Assembly (NCBI GenBank): GCA_017420625.1
Contig: JAFOIR010000363.1
Coordinates: 1 to 58,624, forward strand
From: Bacillota bacterium
GTDB taxonomy: Bacteria > Bacillota_A > Clostridia > Lachnospirales > Bianqueaceae
DNA length: 58,624 bases
Reading direction: 5' to 3'
Made by a program: the position numbers and the translations under genes. Position 1 is the stretch's first letter. Every line of letters begins with the position of its first letter. Shown here one piece after another: positions 42,056 to 51,422 of the stretch. The notes below the pieces were generated by a model. That model ran no database searches. It was given only the letters and a program-made list of their open reading frames with translations, and had not been told where the DNA came from.

Positions 42056-43924
42056 TCACTGCTTTTCATAGCAAACACCTGTATCATTGATAAGCCGAAT
42101 TCCACAGCCCAGACATTGTTCCCGGCAATTTGGAGAGACGATCCCTTCTTTGGCTCGTTCATATTCGCGATACAGGAATTTTTTCGTTACACCGACATCA
42201 ATATGATCCCACGGGAAAACTTCATCTTCTTTTCGTTCGCGATAGTTGTAATAGGCCAGTTCCGTACCCGTTTCTTCGATCGCTTTTTTCCACATGGACT
42301 CATCAAAAAGATCAGACCAACTGTCAAACCGACACCCATTCTTCCATGCAGCATACAGTAGTTTGCCTGTTCTTCTGTCTCCTCTTGCCAAAACTCCTTC
42401 CAACGTACTTAAGAAAGCATCATGACAACGATATTGTACTTTTTTGTTTCGGATACTGGAATCCAGAAAATGCTGTGTTTTCATATAGGTCTCATAGTCC
42501 GCCTGTGCGCACCACTGGAATGGTGTAAATGGTTTCGGTACGAAGAATGAAGTACTGACCGTAACTGTCAGGTCTCTGGAACGATTTTCCTTCGGTATCT
42601 GATACCATTCATGAACGATTTCAGATGCCAGTTTGGAGATGCCAAAAACATCTTCTTCTGTTTCAGTCGGAAGACCAAGCATGAAATAGAGTTTGACTCT
42701 GTCCCAACCGCCCTGAAAAGCCAGTTTGACGCCTCCCAGTATTTCTTCTTCCGTGATGCCTTTGTTGATGACATCTCTCAGTCGTTGTGTACCGGCTTCT
42801 GCTGCGAACGTCAGTCCGCTCTTTTTCCCTTCTCCCAGTTCTTCCATCAGTGCAAGTGAAAATGCATCGACTCGTAAAGAAGGAAGAGAAACATTCACAT
42901 GAGGATATCTTTCATGGATCGTTTTCAACAGTTCATATAATCCGGGATAATCGTTCGAAGCAAGGGAGGTCAACGAAAGTTCATCATATCCTGTAGCCGC
43001 CAGCACCTTGTCAACCCAGTCAAGAATATTCTCTTTGCTTCTTAATCGGACCGGGCGGTAGATCATTCCTGCATTGCAGAAACGACAGCCACGGATACAG
43101 CCACGGAAGATTTCCATGACAGCCCGGTCATGGACGATCTGAAGATAAGGAATAATCGGATGAGTCGGATATTCGATTTCATCCATATTCCGTACCAGTA
43201 CTTTTCTCACTGACTCGGGAATGTCTGAATCTATGGGATGAACTGACTTGATTCTCGGAGTATGATCACAACCTTCCGCTGGGTGATCTTCATATTCTAC
43301 CTCATAGAAAGAAGGAACATAAATACCGGGAACCGTTGCAGCAATCCTGAGAAAATCTCTTTTCTTTCCGCCCTTTTCCCGATGTTCTTTATATAGCTGG
43401 AAGAGGTGCTCATATTCGACTTCACCTTCTCCCATATAATACAGATCCATAAACTCCGCCAGGGGTTCCGGATTATACGCATTGGGACCGCCGGCAATCA
43501 CCAGTGGATCTTCCTCCGTGCGTTCTTTGGCATAGATCGGAATCCCTGCAAGATCCAGCATATTGAGAATATTCGTATAGGACATCTCATACTGCAGTGT
43601 AAATCCGATAAAATCAAATTCCTTCAGCGGTGTAAACGTCTCTAACGAATATAAAGGAATCTGCTGCTTTCGCATCAATGCTTCCATATCAGGCCATGGA
43701 GCAAAACTGCGTTCACAATAGACTCCTTTATAGGAATTCAGATCATGATAGATTATCTGTAACCCCAGATGGCACATGCCCACATCGTAAACATCGGGGA
43801 AACAGAAGCAGAAATGAGTATGAATATTTTTCATATCTTTCTGAACAGAATTGACCTCGCCTCCGATATATCGGGCAGGTTTCTGTACAGAAAGCAGAAG
43901 CTGATCAGGTAAATGTACTTTCAT
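42056..43924 (-). CDS. TIGR03960 family B12-binding-domain radical SAM protein
   Basis: A 622-residue radical SAM enzyme with an N-terminal B12-binding-like domain (about 20-220, with CFCFPDVYDVGMCHLGLQ and IAGGPNAYNPEP) and the radical SAM core whose cluster motif is CIRGCRFC (Cys276, 280, 283). A C-terminal segment ends with CREQCLGCGIR, four cysteines that may hold a further metal site. The family is conserved beside rng and rplU in Clostridia and its substrate is unknown. Start ATG behind GGAAGAAG. Confidence 0.93.
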   Translation of the reverse strand: MKVHLPDQLLLSVQKPARYIGGEVNSVQKDMKNIHTHFCFCFPDVYDVGMCHLGLQIIYHDLNSYKGVYCERSFAPWPDMEALMRKQQIPLYSLETFTPLKEFDFIGFTLQYEMSYTNILNMLDLAGIPIYAKERTEEDPLVIAGGPNAYNPEPLAEFMDLYYMGEGEVEYEHLFQLYKEHREKGGKKRDFLRIAATVPGIYVPSFYEVEYEDHPAEGCDHTPRIKSVHPIDSDIPESVRKVLVRNMDEIEYPTHPIIPYLQIVHDRAVMEIFRGCIRGCRFCNAGMIYRPVRLRSKENILDWVDKVLAATGYDELSLTSLASNDYPGLYELLKTIHERYPHVNVSLPSLRVDAFSLALMEELGEGKKSGLTFAAEAGTQRLRDVINKGITEEEILGGVKLAFQGGWDRVKLYFMLGLPTETEEDVFGISKLASEIVHEWYQIPKENRSRDLTVTVSTSFFVPKPFTPFQWCAQADYETYMKTQHFLDSSIRNKKVQYRCHDAFLSTLEGVLARGDRRTGKLLYAAWKNGCRFDSWSDLFDESMWKKAIEETGTELAYYNYRERKEDEVFPWDHIDVGVTKKFLYREYERAKEGIVSPNCREQCLGCGIRLINDTGVCYEKQ

Positions 43925-43925
43925 A

Positions 43926-44327
43926 TTAATCTTCTTCCCTGTACATTAGTCTCCAGTCAAGATCACCCCGGTCCAGAGCCAGAATCAGAATTTCCGCGCT
44001 GGCCAGATTTGTCGCAACAGGAATATTATGGGCATCGCAATGTTTCAGGACGTTGGACAAATTGGGTTCATTATCCTTTCTATTATCAGGATCGCGAAGA
44101 AAGATTACCATATCGATATGGTTATTGTCGATTTGAGCGCAAAGCTGCTGCTCTCCGAAGGATCCTGAAAGCAGTTTCTGAATTGGCAGATTGGTGACTG
44201 CTTCAATCCTCTGCCCCGTCGTTCCTGTTGCCAGTAGTTTATGCTTCAGAAGAATATGATGATAGGCTACACAGAGGTTTTGCATTAATGTTTTGCGGTT
44301 GTCGTGAGCAATCAGACCGATGTTCAT
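43926..44327 (-). CDS. mgsA: methylglyoxal synthase
   Basis: A 133-residue MgsA converting dihydroxyacetone phosphate to methylglyoxal, a bypass that relieves phosphate-limited glycolysis. Phosphate-binding and catalytic elements: LIAHDNRK, LLATGTTGQRIE, SGSFGEQQL (SGPxGGDQQ in most), FLRDPDN with the catalytic Asp, CDAHNIPVATN. It overlaps rodA by 4 bp. Position in the cell-elongation operon is a known Clostridial arrangement. Confidence 0.94.
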   Translation of the reverse strand: MNIGLIAHDNRKTLMQNLCVAYHHILLKHKLLATGTTGQRIEAVTNLPIQKLLSGSFGEQQLCAQIDNNHIDMVIFLRDPDNRKDNEPNLSNVLKHCDAHNIPVATNLASAEILILALDRGDLDWRLMYREED

Positions 44328-45466
44328 AGAAAATACCCCCTGCTTTGAGATTTTATGTTCTCCTTTTCAATTCGAAGGACAAGCCCGATCGCTGTCATAT
44401 TCGCAATTAAGGAACTGAGTCCGTAGCTGACAAACGGAAGAGGCAATCCCGTGTTTGGCAGAACAGCTGTCACAACACCCATATGAACAGCTGCCTGAAA
44501 AGCAATCATAACAGCGGTACCTGTGCAGATAATTTTTCCAAACAATTCTTCACAATGTCCGCCGATCCACAAAATCCGAATGCTGAGTGTCAGATAAAGA
44601 ATAATCATGACAACGCATCCGACTAGTCCTAATTCTTCTCCAACGATTCCGAAAATAAAATCGGTCGTGGCAATAGGTACCAACCCGCTGTTTCTGAACA
44701 GTCCCTTTCCCCAGATTCCTCCGGACCCGATCGCCATACGCGACTGAACTGTCTGATATGCGCTGGTCAATGCATATTTTTCCGGATATCGCCAGGCCAT
44801 AATTCTCTCGACCTGGTATTCGTTTAAAATCCTTGGGGCTTCACTCTGCGCATCCTGAAACAAGAAGAAAACACCGATCAAAAGTATCAGAATAACGATC
44901 AGAATATACCATCCGGAAATACCCGACGCATAGAAACAGGCAGCCGTCAGGGCAAAAAGAACCAGCATTGTAGAAAGATCAGGTTCTTTATAGATGAGAA
45001 ACAAAGGAATCACAGCCAGTGCAATCAGAATCAGCAGCAGCCAGAACCGATCGATCTTTGAACGCAGTCGATCAAATAATGTGGCAAACAGCAGAATCTG
45101 TGCGACTTTCGCAATCTCTGAAGGCTGTACGGAAATATCGGTAGCAACATAAAGCCATCGATGGACACCATCGCCCTCCTCGGCACCGGTTCCATAGAAC
45201 AGAACAAGTACCAAAAGACCAAGCGATGCCAGATACAAAGGGACAGCAGCCAGTTTCAGAAGATCATAACTGCAGTAATACACTGCAACGATCACTCCAA
45301 GACCGACCAGAAAACCAATGAACTGACGAATCATCAGAGGATCAATATAGAAACTGTCACTCTGATAGACCCATCCGTTCGCACTGCCTACCATAATCAT
45401 TCCCCAAAGACAAAGAATGATCATCGGTACAAGCAGCAAATAACTCCTGGATTTGTGTGAATTCAA
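44324..45466 (-). CDS. rodA: rod-shape SEDS glycosyltransferase RodA
   Basis: A 380-residue SEDS peptidoglycan polymerase with about ten helices. Conserved segments: DISVQPSEIAKVAQIL, YKEPDLSTMLVLFALTAACF with the catalytic Asp region, GSGGIWGKGLFRNSGLVPIATTDFIFGIVGEELG and GLPLPFVSYGLSSLIANM. RodA is chosen over FtsW because it follows mreBCD and pbp2. The start is placed at TTG 45466, 6 nt after a GGAGGA box; the in-frame ATG at 45490 lies before that box. It has its own consensus promoter overlapping the pbp2 stop. Confidence 0.92.
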   Translation of the reverse strand: MNSHKSRSYLLLVPMIILCLWGMIMVGSANGWVYQSDSFYIDPLMIRQFIGFLVGLGVIVAVYYCSYDLLKLAAVPLYLASLGLLVLVLFYGTGAEEGDGVHRWLYVATDISVQPSEIAKVAQILLFATLFDRLRSKIDRFWLLLILIALAVIPLFLIYKEPDLSTMLVLFALTAACFYASGISGWYILIVILILLIGVFFLFQDAQSEAPRILNEYQVERIMAWRYPEKYALTSAYQTVQSRMAIGSGGIWGKGLFRNSGLVPIATTDFIFGIVGEELGLVGCVVMIILYLTLSIRILWIGGHCEELFGKIICTGTAVMIAFQAAVHMGVVTAVLPNTGLPLPFVSYGLSSLIANMTAIGLVLRIEKENIKSQSRGYFL

Positions 45467-45482
45467 CAAATATCCTCCACAA

Positions 45483-45498
45483 ATACACATAAGTGTAT
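45483..45498. promoter_or_regulatory. palindrome at the rodA start point, ATACAC-N4-GTGTAT
   Basis: A perfect 6-bp inverted repeat spanning the predicted +1 (about 45494) of the internal rodA promoter. It may be an operator or a short 5' hairpin. No T-run follows. Confidence 0.5.
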
Positions 45499-45500
45499 CA

Positions 45501-45529
45501 ATTTTACCTTATATGTCAAGGTGTGTCAA
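45501..45529 (-). promoter_or_regulatory. internal promoter for rodA-mgsA-TIGR03960-TIGR03936-rng
   Basis: Minus strand: TTGACA (45529-45524), 17-bp spacer, TAAAAT (45506-45501). The pbp2 stop codon lies between the two boxes. Confidence 0.75.
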
Positions 45530-48197
45530 GAAAAAAACCATAATATGTTTGGACAATATCAACAAAAACCGGAATGGCATTATGAGATCCGCCGCCAAAA
45601 GGAATCATGACAGTGATTACGATTTCAGGATTCTCAATCGTCGAATAACCAGTAAATAAAGAATGGTCGGGCCGATCTTCTGCTTCCTGGACTGTACCGG
45701 TTTTTCCTGCAGTATGAATATGAAGTTTTTCCAGTACCTCGAATTCCTCTTTATGTTCGTCAGTAACGACCAATCGCATACCGGCTTTTACTATACTGAA
45801 GGTGGTATCGCTGATACCTGTTTCATGATCTACTTCTCCCTGGGCTCGGTACAGGGTCTTACCTGTTGCATTTTTGACTTCATCGACCAAATACAAACTG
45901 TATACGGTACCTCCATTTGTCAATGTACATGTGTACCGATTGATATTGGCGGTTGAAAATGCATTCGTACCCTGCCCTATTGAAGATCGAACAGCATCGA
46001 TCGTTGACGTAGTCGGAACAGTTTCTCCTATTTCAATCTGGGTCGGTGTAGCAAGACCCAGGATTCTGGCGTAATTTGCCATCTTTTTCAGGCCGATATC
46101 ATCATCAAACTGATGATTCTGATCCGGTTCACTCAGCAGATATCCTAACTGATAGAAGAAGTAATTGCATGAATGGTCGAGTGCCTGAGCCACGTTGACG
46201 TCTCCATGACTGACAGATGACCAGCAATGCGGATAATCGACACTGTTAACATAAGGGAAAGCATAGTCATCATGGACCTTTGTTTTTTCATCGATCACAC
46301 CAAGTTCAAGGGCTGTGATTGCCGTACACATCTTATAAGTAGAACCGATTGCGCGGGATTCAAATACGGCTCTGAAAGACAAAGGTCCTGTCTTATCAAG
46401 TACGATCTGATTATAATAATCATCATCCGTCATAAATCTCATAGGATCAAAAGAAGGATAACTGACGAGCGACAGGATTCTTCCGGAGAAAGGATCACTG
46501 ACTGCAACAGATCCACTGCATGGATCGAGAGCAATCTGCTGTGGGGTAAGCTCTCTGTTTCTGATTTTTTCAATGATCAGCTCTTTCGCTGTAATCTCTT
46601 CACTCTGGAAGCGAGTCAAGAGTCCATCTGTATCTTTCAAAATGCCCTGCTCATAGAGAAGGAGAATCATTTCATTTTCAAAAATCCATCCATCCTGAAT
46701 CATACGCTGACAAACAAGCCGTCGATAGGTTTCTGTTTCAGAAAGAGTTTTCAGTTCAGATTGTACGATTCTTTCGATCAAAGATTCCTGGGGTGTCTCT
46801 GAATTGAGACCAAACTCATCAAGCGGAATATACTGATGTTCCAGCGCATGAGAAAATAAATCATAAGCGCCTTTCTCTCCTGCTGCATAAGGCACATAGA
46901 AGACATCGTCCTTCTGATATTGATAGGAAAGTCGTCCTTCATCTCTCATATCTGTGATCAGCAGGTCATAAATAGCCTGTAATGTTTCAGAGTATGTCTT
47001 GATGGGCAGATTATCCATGATGGCATCATACAACTCTTCCAGCCATTCCACCGCTGCTTCATCCGCTGTCTCTCTGTACTGAGTCATCATGGGTTCTACT
47101 GAAGAAAGCATCTTTTCATCGAAAATACGATTATCAATCATCGATGCAAACACATCTTTTAAGGTATACGATTCGAAAGGCTCCTTTGACTCAGATGAGA
47201 TCTTCTGTATCAGGAGCTGGCGGATCTGCTTTTCCAGTGCCAGATATGTCTGCTCCTGAAAGTCCCGATCAATCGTCAGATAGACATCATTTCCCTCTGC
47301 AAGCGTCTGTTCATAAGCCTGTTCAATTCCGTTCTTTCCAACAACTGCATTCGGTGGATAATCTAGTCCTTTCGATTCATATTCTTCAATTTCTTCCGCA
47401 GAAATACGTCCTACATAACCTACAATATGTGCAAACAGATAGCCTTCCGGATAGATCCTCTCATACTCTTTCTGTACGAAGAATCCTTTAAACAGATCCG
47501 GTCTTTCCAGGATGCGCACCATCAGTTCTTTGGGAATATCGACGGCGATTCGGATCGGTATTTCCGGATCAAAACGACCGGAAAAAATGGCATAATAAAC
47601 GCTGCAAAGACGGACAGCCAGTTCGATATCATCTGTAAAAGAAAAGCCGAACGTGTCCGTATAGAGGTGCCAGAAAGCGTCTTTTGCATTGGTCTGGCGC
47701 TGCTCCTCGGTCAGATCATCCCGACTGGTGTTGTAAACTTCTGCAAGAAAATTCCAATGGTTGATCTCATTATATTGTTCGTCAAATGCCGGATGATAGC
47801 TGAACCCTTCTTTAGGTGAATACATCAGAGGAAAAACCTGTTCGATACTGTAATCCATCTGATAACGCTGAAGAAGTTCCTTTAATTCCGAAAGTGATTC
47901 CGGCAGCTTCTCATTATCAGCAGCAGGTATATAATAAAGAGAATCATGTTCAATATTGAGTGCCAGCGGATTTCCGTTGCGATCAAATATTCTTCCTCTT
48001 GGAACAGGCTTTTCAATCTGAAAGGAAACAGTATCCTTCGTCTGCTCGTAGGCCATCTCCTCATAATGCTCTCGATCCTTTACCTGAATCTGATAAAGGG
48101 AAACCAGAATGCCGGCGAACAGTGCGATCAGAATAAGGCTGATCCACATGATCCTGTCTGAAAAAAACTGAAAAAGCCGGATCAATAATTCTTTCAT
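45516..48197 (-). CDS. mrdA: penicillin-binding protein 2 (elongasome transpeptidase)
   Basis: An 893-residue class B PBP, partner of RodA in lateral-wall synthesis. One N-terminal membrane anchor (17-37), the dimerisation/pedestal domain with RGRIFDRNGNPLA (67-79), and a transpeptidase domain with STYK (619-622), SCN (676-678) and KTGT (832-835). Between TIDRDFQ (308-314) and GSVAVSDPFSG (562-572) lies about 230 extra acidic, helical residues where usual PBP2 have a short link, and a further expansion lies around 100-215. Long PBP2 are known in Clostridia, but the insert is poorly understood. Overlaps mreD by 4 bp. Confidence 0.93.
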   Translation of the reverse strand: MKELLIRLFQFFSDRIMWISLILIALFAGILVSLYQIQVKDREHYEEMAYEQTKDTVSFQIEKPVPRGRIFDRNGNPLALNIEHDSLYYIPAADNEKLPESLSELKELLQRYQMDYSIEQVFPLMYSPKEGFSYHPAFDEQYNEINHWNFLAEVYNTSRDDLTEEQRQTNAKDAFWHLYTDTFGFSFTDDIELAVRLCSVYYAIFSGRFDPEIPIRIAVDIPKELMVRILERPDLFKGFFVQKEYERIYPEGYLFAHIVGYVGRISAEEIEEYESKGLDYPPNAVVGKNGIEQAYEQTLAEGNDVYLTIDRDFQEQTYLALEKQIRQLLIQKISSESKEPFESYTLKDVFASMIDNRIFDEKMLSSVEPMMTQYRETADEAAVEWLEELYDAIMDNLPIKTYSETLQAIYDLLITDMRDEGRLSYQYQKDDVFYVPYAAGEKGAYDLFSHALEHQYIPLDEFGLNSETPQESLIERIVQSELKTLSETETYRRLVCQRMIQDGWIFENEMILLLYEQGILKDTDGLLTRFQSEEITAKELIIEKIRNRELTPQQIALDPCSGSVAVSDPFSGRILSLVSYPSFDPMRFMTDDDYYNQIVLDKTGPLSFRAVFESRAIGSTYKMCTAITALELGVIDEKTKVHDDYAFPYVNSVDYPHCWSSVSHGDVNVAQALDHSCNYFFYQLGYLLSEPDQNHQFDDDIGLKKMANYARILGLATPTQIEIGETVPTTSTIDAVRSSIGQGTNAFSTANINRYTCTLTNGGTVYSLYLVDEVKNATGKTLYRAQGEVDHETGISDTTFSIVKAGMRLVVTDEHKEEFEVLEKLHIHTAGKTGTVQEAEDRPDHSLFTGYSTIENPEIVITVMIPFGGGSHNAIPVFVDIVQTYYGFFLDTP

Positions 48198-48712
48198 ACA
48201 AGTCTCCTTTGATCCATTCGCCTTTTAAGTCTGCCAAGCAGAAGATGCAGCTGATAAAAAATCACATATACAGGAACCGAAAGAACAGCCGTATAAATAA
48301 ATTCCGGCAGCACGTAAATTCTCAGACCGTACAGAAATCCGATACGGCCAGGAATTACGCGAAACACAAGAAGCTGAAAAATACCTGCTGTCAATGTGGC
48401 AGCAGACGAGAGAATACATGGAAAAAGAAGCCGTGAATGATCAACGTTTACGGCAAGCATCCCGCTTACCGTACCGAAAATCATATATATCAGGCCAAAA
48501 AGACCGATGAGGCGTCCAAAAAGGATATCCTGAATCAATCCCACAAACAGACCCGTGATCAGACCTTTTTCTTTTCCGCTTAAAAACCCGACAAACACGA
48601 CCCATATGATGATCAGATTCGGCATAAGTCCAAACACTGTAATATGATGCATCCAGGTTGCCTGAGAGATCAGAATCAGCAGCCCTACGAGACAATCGAT
48701 GATCGTAATCAC
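48194..48712 (-). CDS. mreD: rod shape-determining protein MreD
   Basis: A 172-residue hydrophobic protein with about five membrane helices, in the exact position of mreD between mreC and pbp2 and overlapping both by 4 bp. FLSGKEKGLITGLFVGLIQDILFGRLIGLFGLIYMIFG matches the conserved MreD core with the G-L-xx-D motif. It links MreC to the elongasome. The identification rests on this motif and the gene order, since MreD diverges fast. Confidence 0.9.
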   Translation of the reverse strand: MITIIDCLVGLLILISQATWMHHITVFGLMPNLIIIWVVFVGFLSGKEKGLITGLFVGLIQDILFGRLIGLFGLIYMIFGTVSGMLAVNVDHSRLLFPCILSSAATLTAGIFQLLVFRVIPGRIGFLYGLRIYVLPEFIYTAVLSVPVYVIFYQLHLLLGRLKRRMDQRRLV

Positions 48713-49581
48713 GGCTCCGTCTCCTTTGGTATAGAATTCTGTTTGAGTTCGGTCAGAATCAGAACCATATCGATTTGCGACATTTCAACAGTAGGCCTGA
48801 CATAAGCCAGATATCGTCCGTTTTCTTCGCGAATATGCGTCACATATCCGATCGATAGTCCTGGCGGATACACATCACTTAATGAAGATGTTACTATTTC
48901 GTCTCCTATTGCAATATCAGAACAGGATTCATCCAGTTCAATAGTTAAATAGCTCTCTTCTATCACTCGTCCACTGGCCGAAAGAATCAGACCGGATCCA
49001 TTTACCTTTACCAGAGCACCGTCCGGTCTGTTGATCTGCCCAAAGACGACACTGTCCGAGGCAATAATAGAAGTCACTTCACTATAGGAATCATATACTG
49101 TGGAGACATAACCAAGCAGGCCACCTCCTGCGGTGACCGGCATATAGGCAGTAAGTCCATCCAGCCTTCCCCTGTCAATGATCAGAAGATCATAATAATT
49201 GCTGGGGGATAGACCGACAACATCCGCAGCAATCTGAGGATAGCTGCGAAGATCGGAATTCATCTGATAAAGCTCTTCCAGTTCTCTGGCCCGACGATTC
49301 TGTGACTGCAGAAGACGGTTTTCCTGTTCCAGTTCCTCGACTCTTCTTTCCAGTGCCTTGATCTCTTCCATGAGGGCTGTTTTGGAAGAAGGTCCTCGAA
49401 AATGGTCATCCAGCCATTCTCCGAATTCAGAAAAAACGCCGGAAACCGGTGAGAGGATTCCGCCAACACCAGAACGCAGAAACAGAAATCTCCTGCCAAG
49501 TATGCCGGAAAGCACCAGTAAAACCAAACAGACCGCAATTCCGATCCATAGTTTTCGATTCCTCTTGGGTGACATAGGCAA
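48709..49581 (-). CDS. mreC: rod shape-determining protein MreC
   Basis: A 290-residue MreC: membrane anchor (about 10-33), a coiled coil (about 66-103, KTALMEEIKALERRVEELEQENRLL), and the beta-rich extracytoplasmic domain with VVGLSPSNYYDLLIIDRG and PVTAGGGLLGYVS. It scaffolds the elongasome. The start may be TTG 49581, with GGAG 7 nt before it, or ATG 49575 two codons on; I list the former. Overlaps mreD by 4 bp. Confidence 0.92.
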   Translation of the reverse strand: MPMSPKRNRKLWIGIAVCLVLLVLSGILGRRFLFLRSGVGGILSPVSGVFSEFGEWLDDHFRGPSSKTALMEEIKALERRVEELEQENRLLQSQNRRARELEELYQMNSDLRSYPQIAADVVGLSPSNYYDLLIIDRGRLDGLTAYMPVTAGGGLLGYVSTVYDSYSEVTSIIASDSVVFGQINRPDGALVKVNGSGLILSASGRVIEESYLTIELDESCSDIAIGDEIVTSSLSDVYPPGLSIGYVTHIREENGRYLAYVRPTVEMSQIDMVLILTELKQNSIPKETEP

Positions 49582-49594
49582 ATTATGACTCCAT

Positions 49595-50617
49595 CTATTT
49601 CATTCGCACAGGAAGCAGAATATGCTGAAAATCGGCGGGATTTTCCAAAACCAGACCTGTGCCTCTTACGACACATTCCAACGGATCCTCCGCAATGGTT
49701 ACTTTCAGCCCTGTTGCTTTTTCAATCATCATCGGGAGGCCTTTCAGCATGGCACCTCCACCTGTCAGACAAATGCCATGATCATAAATATCTGACGCAA
49801 GCTCAGGCGGAGTGATCTCCAGAGCAGCAAGAATTGCATCGATGATCTCACGAATCGGGGCATAGATTGCTTCTGCTATCTGGAAATTGGTGACTTCCAT
49901 GGTTTTGGGCATACCGTTTAAAGCATCTCTTCCTTTGATTGTCATCTTTTCTTCAATAGTCTGATCATCAACAAAAGCAGAGCCGATCGAGATTTTAACC
50001 TGTTCGGCAGTTCTTTCTCCAATCAGCATGCCGCCTGCCTTCTGAAGATAGTTTTCAATCGCATAATCGATTGCATTGCCGGCAACACGCAAGGAGCGAC
50101 TGCAAACGATCCCACCGAGACTGATGACGGCTACTTCAGTTGTTCCTCCACCGATATCCACTACCATCGATCCAATTGGTTCTTCCACCGACAGTCCGGC
50201 TCCGACTGCAGCTGCCATTGGTTCTTCAATCAGATAGGTCCCGCGTTCATTTGTACCTGCTTTAAGAGCAATATCCATTAAAGCTCTTTTTTCAACTTCT
50301 GTGACACCGTAAGGAACACAGATAACGATATCAGGCTTAAACAGGAACCCCTGTTTGATTACTTTATGGATAAAGTATTCCAGCATGGCACGAGTAGCCT
50401 GATAATCTGCAATCACGCCATCCTTCATCGGTCTTACAGCTTCAATATTTTCCGGTGTCCGGCCAATCATCTGCTTGGCTTCTTCGCCGACAGCAACTAC
50501 TTCATGAGTTTCTTTATTCACCGCAACGACAGACGGTTCATCAATAACAATGCCTACACCTTTATAGTATACCAGTGTATTGGCAGTTCCCAGATCAATA
50601 GCTAATCCCCGTTTCAT
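49595..50617 (-). CDS. mreB: rod shape-determining protein MreB
   Basis: A 340-residue actin-like MreB. Phosphate 1 loop LAIDLGTANTLVYYKG, VVDIGGGTTEVAVISLGG (phosphate 2) and LTGGGAMLKGLP (adenosine motif) are intact, with IEEPMAAAVGAGL in the connecting region. It forms membrane filaments that place the RodA/PBP2 synthases. Its start overlaps the radC end by 23 bp with the GGAGGAAA box inside radC. Confidence 0.97.
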   Translation of the reverse strand: MKRGLAIDLGTANTLVYYKGVGIVIDEPSVVAVNKETHEVVAVGEEAKQMIGRTPENIEAVRPMKDGVIADYQATRAMLEYFIHKVIKQGFLFKPDIVICVPYGVTEVEKRALMDIALKAGTNERGTYLIEEPMAAAVGAGLSVEEPIGSMVVDIGGGTTEVAVISLGGIVCSRSLRVAGNAIDYAIENYLQKAGGMLIGERTAEQVKISIGSAFVDDQTIEEKMTIKGRDALNGMPKTMEVTNFQIAEAIYAPIREIIDAILAALEITPPELASDIYDHGICLTGGGAMLKGLPMMIEKATGLKVTIAEDPLECVVRGTGLVLENPADFQHILLPVRMK

Positions 50618-51365
50618 TTTCTATTTCCTCCTGTTCTTCCTCGGAAGGTAGCTCCTCAGGAATTCTCCCGTCTTCTGCAAACGAATAGTATGAACGATCT
50701 CCGATAATGATATGATCCGCAAGCGGCAGACGAAGAAGATATCCTGCTCTTGAAAGCTGCTCAGTCAAGTCGATATCTGTGCTGCTGGGGCCGGGATCTC
50801 CGCTGGGATGATTGTGCAGCACTACAAATTTATAAGCATTGCATTCAAATCCCTTTTTAAAGATCTGCCGGAAATCCATCAATACGTTGGTTAATGTTCC
50901 ATATCCCAGAAACTGTTCGGCGATCATCGCATTTTTTGTATTGAAGTAACATACCCAGGCACTCTCACGATCAGAAAACCTCATCGTATCCATATAGATC
51001 GAAGCTACATCTTCGGTTGTGAGCCCATTCCGGTTGGCTATCATTCGTTGACTAAGCCTTTTGGCTATTTCCATGACTGCCTGAATCTCAATTGCTTTAA
51101 CTCGGCCAATACCATGAAATTCCTTCAGAGAAGCAATTGGAAGCTGTGCAAGTGCAATCAACGGATCCTGACCATAGCAGTTCAGCTCTCCCAGAATCCT
51201 GGTAGACAGTGTCACTGATGACTCACCAGGTGTACCGTTTTTCAGAATAATTGCCACCAGCTGCGCATCCGTCAGTGCCTCTGCTCCGCGCCTTTCCAGA
51301 ATCTCATACGGCCGTTCTGAGAGCGGAAGGTTTTTGATCGTCAAATCATTTTGGTTCTTTTTCAT
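50595..51365 (-). CDS. radC: RadC family JAMM-domain protein
   Basis: A 256-residue RadC. An N-terminal helix-hairpin-helix-like part (LPIASLKEFHGIGRVKAIEI) precedes the JAB1/MPN+ domain whose zinc motif HNHPSGDPGPSSTD (HxH...D) is intact. The biochemical role of RadC is unsettled despite the DNA-repair name. A longer acidic tail (ELPSEEEQEEIENETG) makes it about 30 residues longer than usual and carries the mreB ribosome site. Its own SD can be masked by the hairpin at 51371-51405. Confidence 0.93.
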   Translation of the reverse strand: MKKNQNDLTIKNLPLSERPYEILERRGAEALTDAQLVAIILKNGTPGESSVTLSTRILGELNCYGQDPLIALAQLPIASLKEFHGIGRVKAIEIQAVMEIAKRLSQRMIANRNGLTTEDVASIYMDTMRFSDRESAWVCYFNTKNAMIAEQFLGYGTLTNVLMDFRQIFKKGFECNAYKFVVLHNHPSGDPGPSSTDIDLTEQLSRAGYLLRLPLADHIIIGDRSYYSFAEDGRIPEELPSEEEQEEIENETGISY

Positions 51366-51370
51366 GTTGT

Positions 51371-51405
51371 CCTCCTTGATAAACCGTGAAGCTATCAGAA
51401 GGAGG
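51371..51405 (-). promoter_or_regulatory. SD-masking hairpin before radC
   Basis: In the minus-strand RNA, CCTCCTTCTGATA (51405-51393) can pair with TATCAAGGAGG (51381-51371), 11 pairs with a 2-nt bulge and an 11-nt loop. The right arm contains the radC Shine-Dalgarno AAGGAGG. No T-run follows, so it is not a terminator; it should lower radC initiation unless opened. Confidence 0.6.
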
Positions 51406-51422
51406 TACAGGCTTATCTTATC

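Noticed and set aside
45483..45498. ATACAC/GTGTAT repeat as a terminator of pbp2
   Set aside because: Weak A/T-rich stem with no T-run on either strand at the right place.
49260..49676. 138-codon minus-strand frame overlapping mreC
   Set aside because: Alternate frame of mreC/mreB junction; both real genes are well supported.
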